This document shows, one piece after another, positions 56,448 to 64,000 of a stretch of 64,000 nucleotides of DNA. The DNA is from Kingella sp. (in: b-proteobacteria) (GTDB lineage: Bacteria > Pseudomonadota > Gammaproteobacteria > Burkholderiales > Neisseriaceae). Location of the stretch: NCBI RefSeq assembly GCF_030527935.1, contig NZ_JAUMZV010000008.1, forward strand, positions 6,019 to 70,018. Reading direction: 5' to 3'. Below the pieces are notes generated by a model. That model was given only the letters and a program-made list of their open reading frames with translations, was not told the DNA's origin and searched no databases. Each line of letters begins with the position of its first letter. Position 1 is the first letter of the stretch. The translations under genes and the position numbers were made by a program.

Positions 56448-56544
56448 ATTCCCGCGTAGGCGGGAATCTTGTTTGATATTCAGAAATTTCCGTCAAAACA
56501 GTTCATTGCATAAACTCAACCAAGATTCCCGCTTGCGCGGGAAT
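56448..56544. repeat. dRS3-bounded NIME-like repeat
   Basis: ATTCCCGCGTAGGCGGGAAT (56448-56467) and ATTCCCGCTTGCGCGGGAAT (56525-56544) both fit the neisserial dRS3 pattern ATTCCC-N8-GGGAAT. They lie in inverted contexts (CCGTC outside, CTTG inside) around a 57-bp core. This is the layout of neisserial intergenic mosaic elements. Confidence 0.75.
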
Positions 56545-56657
56545 GACGGAGAATTGACTGTTTCTTGTGCATTTTTAGGTTTTGCAAAAGTTTCAGGCTG
56601 CCTATTGGGTTGAAGCCTTGCAAAAGCCTGATGCAGCCTGAAACAGCGTTTGGCTTG

Positions 56658-56747
56658 TAGGTCGGGCATTGATGCCCGACAAACACTGACCTATTTATCT
56701 TGCAACACACTACAAACTTAAAACGTCGGGCATCAATGCCCGACCTA
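56658..56747. repeat. GTCGGGCAT palindromic repeat, copy 2
   Basis: A 90-bp relative of 16697-16778: same ends (TAGGTCGGGCAT / ATGCCCGACCTA), with TTGA/TCAA instead of TTTA/TAAA in the loops, so the changes are compensated on both arms. Confidence 0.78.
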
Positions 56748-56811
56748 CAAACTTTTCAGGCTGCCTATACCACAAAAGCAGCCTGAAAACCCATTCCTCC
56801 AATCATCCATT

Positions 56812-57375
56812 ATGCCCCGCCTAATTAGCCACCACGCCTCCGCCGCCATCCGCCGCCATATCCAGCGCGGCGGTTTGATTGCCTACCCCACCGAATCCTG
56901 CTACGGCATCGGCGCAGACCCGCGTAACGCCCGCGCACTACGCGCCATCATTCGCCTGAAAAAACGCCCGCAACACAAAGGCTTAATCACCATCGGCAAC
57001 ACGCTTGCCCAACTTGAACCGCTGCTGCAAAAGCAGCCTGAAAACGTGTGCCGCCATCTGCACGCCACATGGCCCGCGCCGATTAGCTTTGTGCTGCCCG
57101 CCCATCCACGCGTGTTGCCACAACTGCGCGGCAATCAGCGCGGCAGGCTGGCGGTGCGCGTGCCACAGCACCCGATTGCGCGGGAGCTATGCCGCATCGC
57201 GCGCACGCCGCTGGTGTCCACATCGTGCAACCAATCGGGCAAGCGCTCGTGCAAAAGCGCGCGCGAAGTGCGGCGGCTGTTTGGACGCAAGCTGTGGCTG
57301 ATAGGCGGGCGCGTGGGCGGACGCAAGCAGCCGAGCGAGATTGTGGATTGGGTGAGCCATAAGCGGCTGCGGTAG
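56812..57375 (+). CDS. tsaC: TsaC/Sua5/YciO family threonylcarbamoyl-AMP synthase-like protein
   Basis: A 187-residue protein of the YrdC fold. TsaC makes threonylcarbamoyl-AMP for the t6A modification of ANN-decoding tRNAs. Family motifs are GGLIAYPTESCYGIG (about 20-34), KKRPQHKGLI (about 50-59), PAPISFVLPAH (about 84-94) and STSCNQSGK (about 137-145). The short length fits TsaC rather than the longer Sua5; YciO is a less likely alternative. The ATG follows an inverted DUS pair. Confidence 0.86.
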   Translation: MPRLISHHASAAIRRHIQRGGLIAYPTESCYGIGADPRNARALRAIIRLKKRPQHKGLITIGNTLAQLEPLLQKQPENVCRHLHATWPAPISFVLPAHPRVLPQLRGNQRGRLAVRVPQHPIARELCRIARTPLVSTSCNQSGKRSCKSAREVRRLFGRKLWLIGGRVGGRKQPSEIVDWVSHKRLR

Positions 57376-57996
57376 GTGGTTGCTTGCTTAGAACCTGTAT
57401 TCACTATTTCCATAGACATCTTTTATGTCCTAAAAACGTGGCTACTGCGTTAAAAATGCTCGCAAGGTGTCCAACCTTACTGCGCTTTTTGCCTTGTATC
57501 CGCGCTTTTATTTCATAAAATCTGCCTATGGAAATAGTGAATACAGGTTCTTAAACGCGTTTCAGGCTGCCTAACACGATTAAGGCAGCCTGAAACCTTT
57601 GCAAAATCTAAAACACAACAAGAAATGGTCAATTTCTCCATGTTTGAACGCGAGCCCAGATGATGGCAGCCTGAAATTTATTTCGCGCCCCTACGGATTG
57701 CTTGCAAGCCGTGCGCTGGCTTGGATTTCAGGCTGCTTATTGGTTGCAATCTCTCCGTTTTTTCAGGCTGCCTTGGGGGGAATGGGCAAAGGCATCCTGC
57801 GTAGCGAAACGGAGTTGCGAAGCTAAAACCAATCCATCCCACAGCAAAAAACCGTTTGATGCAATACCAAAAAACGGTTTTGTTTTTTCAGGCTGCCTTA
57901 GGGTGTGTAGCAAAGTGTGCCCACAAGATTGCGCAAACGGCGTGCGCAGTAAAGCTGCACGTCCTACGCCCCTACGTCTGCATCATCACCAACCCG
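57376..57996. other. Intergenic stretch tsaC to DUF3683 gene
   Basis: No gene. It contains the 160-bp MITE, several DUS copies, a CTTGCAAGCC repeat (57684-57720) and a hairpin near 57840-57880 built around AAAACCGTTTG/AAAAACGGTTTTG. Confidence 0.6.
57391..57550. mobile_element. 160-bp MITE-like element with TTA target duplication
   Basis: The ends GAACCTGTATTCACTATTTC and its complement form long inverted repeats; the homology extends through CCATAG. The flanks are TTA on both sides (57388-57390 and 57551-57553), a 3-bp duplication of the TNA type known for some IS5-family elements. It is non-coding. A shortened relative of the tip (AACCTGTGTTCAC) lies near 22268-22303. Confidence 0.75.
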
Positions 57997-60900
57997 CTAC
58001 AACAACACCTTCTCCATCCCGCCATTTTTCGCAGTTTCCACAAACTCGTTCAGCCAATTCTCGCCCAAAATCCGTTGCGCCATTTCTATCACGATGTAGT
58101 CGGCGGGCAGGTTGTTGTCTTCGGCGTAGCGGCTCAATCCTTGCAAGCAGGCGGGGCAGGATGTGAGCATTTTCACGGGTTCGCCTTGCGGCAGCGCGGC
58201 AAGGTTTTTTTCAATTTCTTCTTGTTTGCGAAATTTCACTTGGGTGGCGATGTCGGGGCGTTTGACGGCAAACATTCCGCTTTCGCCGCAGCAGCGGTCG
58301 CTCAGTGGCACGTTTTGCCCAATCAGCTCGCTGGCGAGTTTTGCGCCGTCCATGCTTTTGATGGGGGTGTGGCAGGGGTTGTGATACAGGTATTGCTGCC
58401 CCGACACGCCGTCTAATTTGATGTTTTTTTCCAGCAAAAATTCGTGGATGTCGATGATGCGGCAGCCTGAAAAGATGTCTTCAAAGCGGTATTCCGCCAG
58501 CGCGTCATAGCAAGTGCCGCAGGATACGACCACGGTTTTGATGTCCAGATAATTCAAGGTGTTTGCCATGCGGTGAAACAGCACGCGGTTCTCGGTAACC
58601 ATGTCGCTGGCTTTGCCCGCGTCGCCGTGCGCGGATTGAGGGTAGCCGCAGCAAAGATAGCTGGGCGGCAACACGGTTTGCACATTGGCGTGATACAGCA
58701 TGGCTTGGGTAGCCAGCCCCACTTGGCTAAACAATCGCTCCGAGCCGCACCCTGGGAAATAGAACACGGCTTCTGCATCTTCGGGCAGGCTGGGATTGCG
58801 GATAATCGGCACGGTGCTGCCATCGCCATCCAGCCCCAGCAGCGAACGCGCGGTTTTCAGCGGCACATTGCGCGGCAGCGGGCGGTTGATAAAGTGGATA
58901 ACCTGTTCTTTTAATGCTGCTTTTTGCGTGGTGGCTTTGGGGGCTTGCTTTTGCTTGTTTGCGCCGATGTGAAACTGCTGCCCCAAATCGTAGCCGATGT
59001 TTTGCGCTTTGAAGCCTGCGGTTACCACGCCTGCTCGTAATAGTTTGATAACGGTGGGGTTTTTCGCGTTCAAAAACGCCATGCCCGCCGCCACAGCGGG
59101 GTTGAAATGCGTATGCCCTGTTTGGTGCAAAAAGTTGCGGATGTCCACGGTTACATCGCCAAAATCAATGTTCACAGGGCAAGGCTTCACGCAGCGATGG
59201 CACACGGTGCAGTGGTCACCGATGTTGCCCAGCTCGTCAAAATGTTTCAGCGACACGCCGCGCCGCGTTTGCTCTTCGTATAAAAACGCTTCGGCAAGCA
59301 GCCCCACGCCTAGGATTTTGTTGCGCGGGCTGTATAGCAAGTTGGCGCGGGGAACATGGGTGCTGCACACGGGCTTGCATTTGCCGCAGCGCAGGCAGTC
59401 TTTGATGGCTTCGGTGATTTTGCCCAGATGCGATTGCTCCATAATCAGGCTTTCAAAGCCCAGCAGCTCAAAAGACGGCGTGTAGGCGTTGCGTAAATCT
59501 GCGCCGCGCATCAATTTGTGGCGATTGAAATGCCCTTTGGGGTCAATTTTGGCTTTGTAGTCCCAAAAGGGCTGCATTTCGGCATCGGTGAGAAATTCCA
59601 GCTTGGTGATGCCGATGCCGTGTTCGCCCGAAATCACGCCGTTCAGGCTACGGGCGATGTTCATAATGCGGGCAACCGCCTGATGCGCGGTTTGTAGCAT
59701 TTCGTAATCATCTGAATTAACAGGGATATTGGTGTGCACATTGCCATCGCCCGCGTGCATATGCAGCGCAACAAACACGCGAGAGCGCACAATTTGCGCG
59801 TGGATTTTGCCCAAGCCCGCCATGATTTTGGTGTCTGCCTTGCCGCTGAAAATTTCCGCCAGCGGGGTCATCACATCCGATTTAATGGACACACGCAGCC
59901 TGAAATCGCGCAAAGCGATAAAGCAGTTTTCGGATGGATTGGCTTCGGGCGCGGCGTGGATTGTGTCGCCATAACGCGCTTGGTAATACGCCAGCGGCGC
60001 GTCCAAATTATCCAGCAGCCACTGCCAACGCGCTTGCACTTGGGCAACATGGGCGGCGGCATAGTTGGCGCGCTCACCCAGCAAATCGCTTTTGGGCAAG
60101 CCGTCAAACTGCTCAACAGGCAGGCTGCCTGAAAGGTATTGCAACAGCGCGGCGCAAAGTTTGAGCTTGTTTTTAATAGACAATTCAATGTTGATGCGCT
60201 CAATGCCGTCTGAATACTCGCCCAGCCGTTCCAGCGGAATAACCACGTCTTCGTTGATTTTAAAGGCGTTGGTGTGCTTGGCGATGGCGGCGGTGCGGCT
60301 GCGGTCTAGCCAAAAGGTTTTGCGCGCTTCGGGCGAAATGGCGATAAAGCCTTCGCCATCGCGCGCTTGGGCAAAGCGCACAATCTGCTCGGCAGCAGCC
60401 TGAACGGCGACTTCGTCATCCGACACCACATCGGCAAGCAACACCATTTTGGGGCGACCTTTGCCCGCCGCTTTGGTGGCATAGCCCACCGCGCGAACAT
60501 ACCGCCAATCCAAATGCTCCAAGCCCGCCAGTCGCACGCTTTCATGCGACAGCAAAAAATCGCGGATTTCCACGATAGACGGCGTGGCGTTGGCAACCGT
60601 GCCAAAAAATTCCAAGCAAACGGTGCGCGTGTGCTGCGGCATTTTGTGCAACACGAATGCCGCGCTGGTGATGATGCCGTCTGTGCCTTCTTTTTGCACC
60701 GCAGGCAAGCCGCTGAGAAATTTGTCGGTAACGTCTTTGCCCAAGCCCACTTTGCGAAAACGGCAGCCTGAAATCGCCAGCCGCTCGGTGTGGGCGATGG
60801 TTTCGCCGTCTTCTTTTAAGGTGTGCACGTCAAACAGCGCGGTTTCTTCGTCATGGATTTTGCCGAAATTGTGGCGCACCCGTTCAATTTTCAGCCACTC

Positions 60901-61821
60901 GCCTTGCGGGTTCACCATTTTCCACCACGCCAAATTGTCCAGCGTGGTGCCCCACAGCACGGCTTTTTTACCGCCTGCGTTCATGGCGATGTTGCCGCCG
61001 ATGCAAGACGCATCCGCCGAAGTGGGGTCCACCGCAAACACCCAGCCCGCCGCGTGCGCCGTTTCTTCCACTCGCCGCGTAACCACACCCGCGCCGCAGC
61101 GGATAATCGGATGCCTGCCAGCCAAGCCCGCCAGTTCCACAAACTCAACGCCTTGATGTTTATCCAATTTTTCGGTGTTGATGACGGCAGACATCGCATC
61201 CAACGGCACCGCCCCGCCCGTGTAGCCCGTGCCGCCGCCGCGCGGGATGATGGTTAAATCCAGCTCTATTAAGACGCGAACCAGTGGCGCGATTTCGGCT
61301 TCGCTGTCGGGATTGACCACCACAAACGGATATTCCACGCGCCAGTCGGTCGCATCGGTAACATGGGTAACACGCGCCAAGCCGTCAAACATAATGTTAT
61401 GTTTTTTCGTGATTTTTGCTAGGCGCGATAGGATTTGGGCACGTTTGAGTTTGGTGGCAGCAAAGCTGTTGGCAAACTGGTTTACCGCGTTTTCGGCAGC
61501 CTGAATCAGCCCCAGCACGCGCTCGTTATCATCGCGGCGTTTGTTGATTTCGTTTAAACGGTGGCGCATGGCGGCAACCAGCGCGGCTTGGCGTTTGGGG
61601 TGTTCCAGCAAATCGTCTACCAAATAAGGATTGCGCACCACCGCCCATATATCGCCCAGCACTTCAAACAGCATCCGCGCCGAACGCCCCGTTTTGCGCT
61701 CGCCGCGCAGCGTTTCAAGCGTGTGCCAAGCGTTTTCGCCCAGCAGGCGACACACGATTTCGCGGTCGGAATAAGAAGTGTAGTTATAGGGGATTTCGCG
61801 GATGCGTTGTGATTGGGGCAT
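57997..61821 (-). CDS. Large FAD/Fe-S oxidoreductase with DUF3683 (D-lactate/glycolate dehydrogenase-like)
   Basis: A 1274-residue, probably membrane-associated dehydrogenase. In order: DUF3683 (about 1-150), FAD-binding type 4 domain with [17 protein letters not shown] (about 195-211), FAD-oxidase C-terminal domain (to about 750), two 4Fe-4S motifs ([11 protein letters not shown], about 810; [11 protein letters not shown], about 865) and two CCG domains (FPGCG...CCGYPQ and CCGESG) near the end. In other bacteria, parts of this module are separate D-lactate or glycolate dehydrogenase subunits; the substrate is inferred as a 2-hydroxyacid. It uses a single frame with no breaks. Confidence 0.85.
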   Translation of the reverse strand: MPQSQRIREIPYNYTSYSDREIVCRLLGENAWHTLETLRGERKTGRSARMLFEVLGDIWAVVRNPYLVDDLLEHPKRQAALVAAMRHRLNEINKRRDDNERVLGLIQAAENAVNQFANSFAATKLKRAQILSRLAKITKKHNIMFDGLARVTHVTDATDWRVEYPFVVVNPDSEAEIAPLVRVLIELDLTIIPRGGGTGYTGGAVPLDAMSAVINTEKLDKHQGVEFVELAGLAGRHPIIRCGAGVVTRRVEETAHAAGWVFAVDPTSADASCIGGNIAMNAGGKKAVLWGTTLDNLAWWKMVNPQGEWLKIERVRHNFGKIHDEETALFDVHTLKEDGETIAHTERLAISGCRFRKVGLGKDVTDKFLSGLPAVQKEGTDGIITSAAFVLHKMPQHTRTVCLEFFGTVANATPSIVEIRDFLLSHESVRLAGLEHLDWRYVRAVGYATKAAGKGRPKMVLLADVVSDDEVAVQAAAEQIVRFAQARDGEGFIAISPEARKTFWLDRSRTAAIAKHTNAFKINEDVVIPLERLGEYSDGIERINIELSIKNKLKLCAALLQYLSGSLPVEQFDGLPKSDLLGERANYAAAHVAQVQARWQWLLDNLDAPLAYYQARYGDTIHAAPEANPSENCFIALRDFRLRVSIKSDVMTPLAEIFSGKADTKIMAGLGKIHAQIVRSRVFVALHMHAGDGNVHTNIPVNSDDYEMLQTAHQAVARIMNIARSLNGVISGEHGIGITKLEFLTDAEMQPFWDYKAKIDPKGHFNRHKLMRGADLRNAYTPSFELLGFESLIMEQSHLGKITEAIKDCLRCGKCKPVCSTHVPRANLLYSPRNKILGVGLLAEAFLYEEQTRRGVSLKHFDELGNIGDHCTVCHRCVKPCPVNIDFGDVTVDIRNFLHQTGHTHFNPAVAAGMAFLNAKNPTVIKLLRAGVVTAGFKAQNIGYDLGQQFHIGANKQKQAPKATTQKAALKEQVIHFINRPLPRNVPLKTARSLLGLDGDGSTVPIIRNPSLPEDAEAVFYFPGCGSERLFSQVGLATQAMLYHANVQTVLPPSYLCCGYPQSAHGDAGKASDMVTENRVLFHRMANTLNYLDIKTVVVSCGTCYDALAEYRFEDIFSGCRIIDIHEFLLEKNIKLDGVSGQQYLYHNPCHTPIKSMDGAKLASELIGQNVPLSDRCCGESGMFAVKRPDIATQVKFRKQEEIEKNLAALPQGEPVKMLTSCPACLQGLSRYAEDNNLPADYIVIEMAQRILGENWLNEFVETAKNGGMEKVLL

Positions 61822-62225
61822 GGGGTGTTCCTTGTGGGTTGTGTTCTGGTGTTTGGCGGGTTTTATCCGATTTTTTTGTGTGTGGCGGCGTTTTAGCTTC
61901 GCAACTTCGCTTCGCTACGCAGGCTGCCTTTGGGTGCGCAAGATTGGCGTTATTCATATCGGTATGATTACCTGCCGCGCCTTCAAGGCAGCCTGAAACC
62001 GCTGTGCGACATCGTTCTCAATATACGTTTAGGCTTTTCAGACTGCCTATCAGATGCCCCGCATTCTAACGTAAATTTTCGTTAAAGGCGGCCTGAAAAT
62101 ACCTTGCGCGATTGTTGTTTTTTAATCCATTTTCTTGCCAAAAATTGGCGTAATTTAACGATTTTGAAACGAAATTTACCCAGCTAGGCTACAATGCTGT
62201 TTTTTAAATTTTCAGGGAACAGCAA
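61822..62225. other. Divergent intergenic stretch upstream of coaBC
   Basis: About 400 bp with no gene. It contains DUS and DUS-like sequences (near 61920, 61987 and 62038-62098) and AT-rich sequence before coaBC that should hold its promoter. I cannot assign a convincing -35/-10 pair. Confidence 0.5.
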
Positions 62226-63698
62226 ATGCAAAAGCGAATTTTATTGGCGGTTACGGGCGGCATCGCGGCATATAAATCTTGCGAACTGGTGCGCTTGTTA
62301 AAAAAAGAAGGGCACGAAGTTACCGTAGCTTTATCCAAAGCGGCGAGCGAATTTGTGTCGGTGCAAACGTTTGAAGCGTTGAGCGGCAACCCTGTTTTAA
62401 CCGAAAACAACGGCAGCATGGCGCACATCCACGCCACCCGCACGGCAGATTTGATGCTGATTGCGCCCGCTTCGGCAAACACCATTGCCAAGCTGGCGCA
62501 TGGCTTTGCCGATAATTTGATTACCGAAATGGCTTCGGCGCGCAAATGCGCGTTGGTGCTTGCGCCTGCGATGAACGTGGAAATGTGGCAAAAACCCGCC
62601 AATCTGCGCAATATCCAGCAGTTGCACAAAGACGGCATTCGCGTGTTGATGCCCGCTTCGGGCGAGCAAGCCTGCGGCGAAGTGGGCATGGGGCGCATGG
62701 TTGAGCCTGCCGATATTGTGGAACTGCTGCCCGACGTGTGGACACCCAAGCCATTGCGCGGCAAGCGCGTGCTCATCAGCGCGGGCGCAACTTACGAAGC
62801 GATTGACCCCGTGCGCGGCATCACCAATATTTCCAGCGGACAAATGGGCGTGGCGATTGCCCGCGCTTGCCGCCGCGCAGGGGCAAAAGTGAGCCTTGTG
62901 CACGGCAAAATGACGGCGGAAATCCCATTTGGCATGGCGCACACCGAATACGCGGAAAGCGCGATGGATATGCGCGATGCGATTTTCAAACAGCTTGACG
63001 CAGGGCAGGATGTGTTTATTTCGGTGGCCGCGGTGGCAGATTATCGCGTGAAAAACCGCAGCATTGAAAAGCTGAAAAAAGGCGCGTATGGCATGATGCC
63101 CGTGGTTAAGTTTATTGAAAATCCTGATATTTTGCAGGAAGTCGCTTCGTTTACCGCCGCGCCGTTTTGCGTGGGCTTTGCGGCGGAAAGCGAAAACGTG
63201 TTAGCCAACGCGCGCGAAAAACGCCTGAAAAAAGGCGTGCCGATGATGATTGCCAACGACATCGCCGATGCGATGGGCAAAGATACCACCAAAATCACCA
63301 TTATTGACGATGAAAACGAAACCGCCCTGCCCAAAATGAGCAAAGAGAAAGCGGCGCAAATGCTGGTGGTGAAACTGGCAGCGGCATTGCAAACCGCCAC
63401 GCTGAAAAAAGCGGCTGCGCCTGTTAAACCTGCGATGGCGGCTTCTGCGGCAGCAACTTCTACGGCAACGGCGGCACACGCGCAAGCAATGGCAACCCAA
63501 CCCGCGCCCGTGGCTCAACCCGCCGCGCCAACGCCTGTTCACGAACAACCCGCGCCTGTGCATGATGATGCCGTTATCACGGTGCAAGACGATGAGCCCG
63601 CGCCAGCCGCCACGCCTGTTCACCAGCCAGAGCACAAGAAAATCATCCCCGCTGCGGTGTATGAAGACGAAGATGATGGCGTGATTATTATTGAGTGA
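62226..63698 (+). CDS. coaBC: Bifunctional CoaBC with extra C-terminal tail
   Basis: Makes 4'-phosphopantetheine from 4'-phosphopantothenate: CoaB adds Cys and CoaC decarboxylates. The 490-residue protein has the flavin-dependent CoaC part (LLAVTGGIAAYKSCELVRLL, about 4-23; APAMNVEMW with the catalytic Asn, about 115-123) and the CoaB part (LISAGATYEAIDPVR, about 182-196; AVADYRVKN). CoaBC is usually about 400 residues. Here some 90 extra residues form an Ala/Pro/Thr/His-rich, then acidic tail ending EDEDDGVIIIE. The frame is clean to its stop. An AGGGAAC ribosome site precedes ATG. Confidence 0.95.
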   Translation: MQKRILLAVTGGIAAYKSCELVRLLKKEGHEVTVALSKAASEFVSVQTFEALSGNPVLTENNGSMAHIHATRTADLMLIAPASANTIAKLAHGFADNLITEMASARKCALVLAPAMNVEMWQKPANLRNIQQLHKDGIRVLMPASGEQACGEVGMGRMVEPADIVELLPDVWTPKPLRGKRVLISAGATYEAIDPVRGITNISSGQMGVAIARACRRAGAKVSLVHGKMTAEIPFGMAHTEYAESAMDMRDAIFKQLDAGQDVFISVAAVADYRVKNRSIEKLKKGAYGMMPVVKFIENPDILQEVASFTAAPFCVGFAAESENVLANAREKRLKKGVPMMIANDIADAMGKDTTKITIIDDENETALPKMSKEKAAQMLVVKLAAALQTATLKKAAAPVKPAMAASAAATSTATAAHAQAMATQPAPVAQPAAPTPVHEQPAPVHDDAVITVQDDEPAPAATPVHQPEHKKIIPAAVYEDEDDGVIIIE

Positions 63699-63774
63699 TA
63701 AAGCTGCCTTTTTTATGCTGGGATAACAGCAACCATTTAAACGCGGGCGCAAACAATAGGCAGCCTGAAACGTA

Positions 63775-63815
63775 TCCCCGCGCCCTTACGGCTTGCTGGC
63801 AAGCCGTGCTCTGGT
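63775..63815. repeat. Short interspersed repeat (CTTGCTGGCAAGCC type)
   Basis: Reversed relative of 48293-48338, with the CGCCCTTACGGCTTGCTGGC core. Confidence 0.55.
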
Positions 63816-63881
63816 TTCAAAAAACCAAAAAGGCAGCCTGAAACCTTTGCACCCCCCCCCAACAACAGCCTGAAACCTAAA

Positions 63882-63947
63882 ATGGAGCGGCGACGGCTCG
63901 TCGCCAAATTGCTTATTAAACATCATAGTATTACTGATTTTTCAAAA
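63882..63947. repeat. ATGGAGC palindromic repeat, copy 8, cut by an IS end
   Basis: The left two-thirds of an element like copy 3. The expected GTCGGCGAGCC arm is missing; instead the GGGGCTGTCC terminus of an insertion sequence follows at 63948. Confidence 0.8.
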
Positions 63948-64000
63948 GGGGCTGTCCTAGATAACTAGGACAAATCGTGCTTTACTAGTTGTTTTAAAAT
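63948..64000. mobile_element. Terminus of an IS1016-like (IS1595 family) element, cut by the window end
   Basis: GGGGCTGTCCTAGATAACTA matches, from memory, the inverted-repeat tip of IS1016-type elements found in Neisseria and Haemophilus. Only 53 bp are in the window, so neither transposase nor the far end can be seen. Confidence 0.65.

Larger units (their letters stand above)
56240..56811. other. Repeat-dense intergenic stretch
   Basis: No gene. In order: DUS, a short CTTGCAAGCAAGCC repeat (56267-56309), DUS variants, a dRS3-bounded element (56448-56544), more DUS, a GTCGGGCAT element (56658-56747) and an inverted DUS pair (56753-56790). Confidence 0.7.

Noticed and set aside
63851..63860. 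Run of nine C, a possible slippage switch
   Set aside because: It is between repeats, with no gene start or frame nearby in the window. It would matter only if a gene follows beyond the IS end.

Overview
The window looks like chromosome of a Neisseriaceae bacterium, most likely a Kingella-type species. The strongest clue is the 12-mer AGGCAGCCTGAA (or its complement), repeated dozens of times, often as inverted pairs just after genes. As I recall it, this is the Kingella dialect of the neisserial DNA uptake sequence (DUS). Gene content fits: an MsrA/MsrB/thioredoxin fusion (PilB type), a GT52 sialyltransferase-like gene, TldD, RdgC and a DUF3683-type FAD/Fe-S oxidoreductase. The fairly high GC suggests a K. 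oralis- or K. denitrificans-like genome rather than K. kingae; I cannot settle the species.

Layout. 0.1-5.5 kb: small EamA transporter, panC, a frameshifted SMI1/KNR4 gene, ppiD, rnfH-ratA. 5.9-11.6 kb: complete rod-shape cluster mreB-mreC-mreD-mrdA-rodA (minus strand). 11.8-16.6 kb: gatC, an unknown membrane protein, gatA, tkt. 17.1-23.8 kb: GT52 glycosyltransferase between two 130-bp direct repeats, rsuA, NhaD-like antiporter, YfaE-like ferredoxin, tldD. 24.3-34.4 kb: a 10,062-bp composite-transposon-like island bounded by two co-directional IS481-family copies and carrying hsdR-rhuM-hsdS-hsdM plus an AlkD-like gene. 35.3-40.5 kb: trpB, then an operon of a sugar-binding-type lipoprotein, a membrane Hpt/HATPase kinase and a CheY-like regulator. 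41-54.5 kb: rnc, recR, dcd, rdgC, a nitroreductase, msrAB, small envelope proteins, a PF06962 methyltransferase, pyrD, pnp, erpA. 54.7-64 kb: rng, a TsaC-like gene, the DUF3683 oxidoreductase, coaBC and the end of an IS1016-like element.

The most interesting region is the restriction-modification island. It contains no copy of the local DUS 10-mer, but has two AGGCCGTCTGAA and two AGGTCGTCTGAA sites, the dialects of Neisseria proper. Its outer flanks also join into a repeat unit whose tandem copy sits right beside it. This points to one acquisition from a Neisseria donor. The right-hand IS copy was later hit by a 212-bp MITE that made an 8-bp target duplication and separated the transposase gene from its ribosome binding site. 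The second candidate is the binding-lipoprotein/CheA-like kinase/CheY operon at 36.7-40.5 kb, which has no CheW-like domain, no methyl-accepting receptor and no transporter genes: a possible LuxPQ-like signalling system of unknown output.

Intergenic space is dense in small palindromic repeats: eight copies of an ATGGAGC-ended element, two GTCGGGCAT elements, a dRS3/NIME-like element and several MITE-like sequences. I saw no rRNA, tRNA or CRISPR array.
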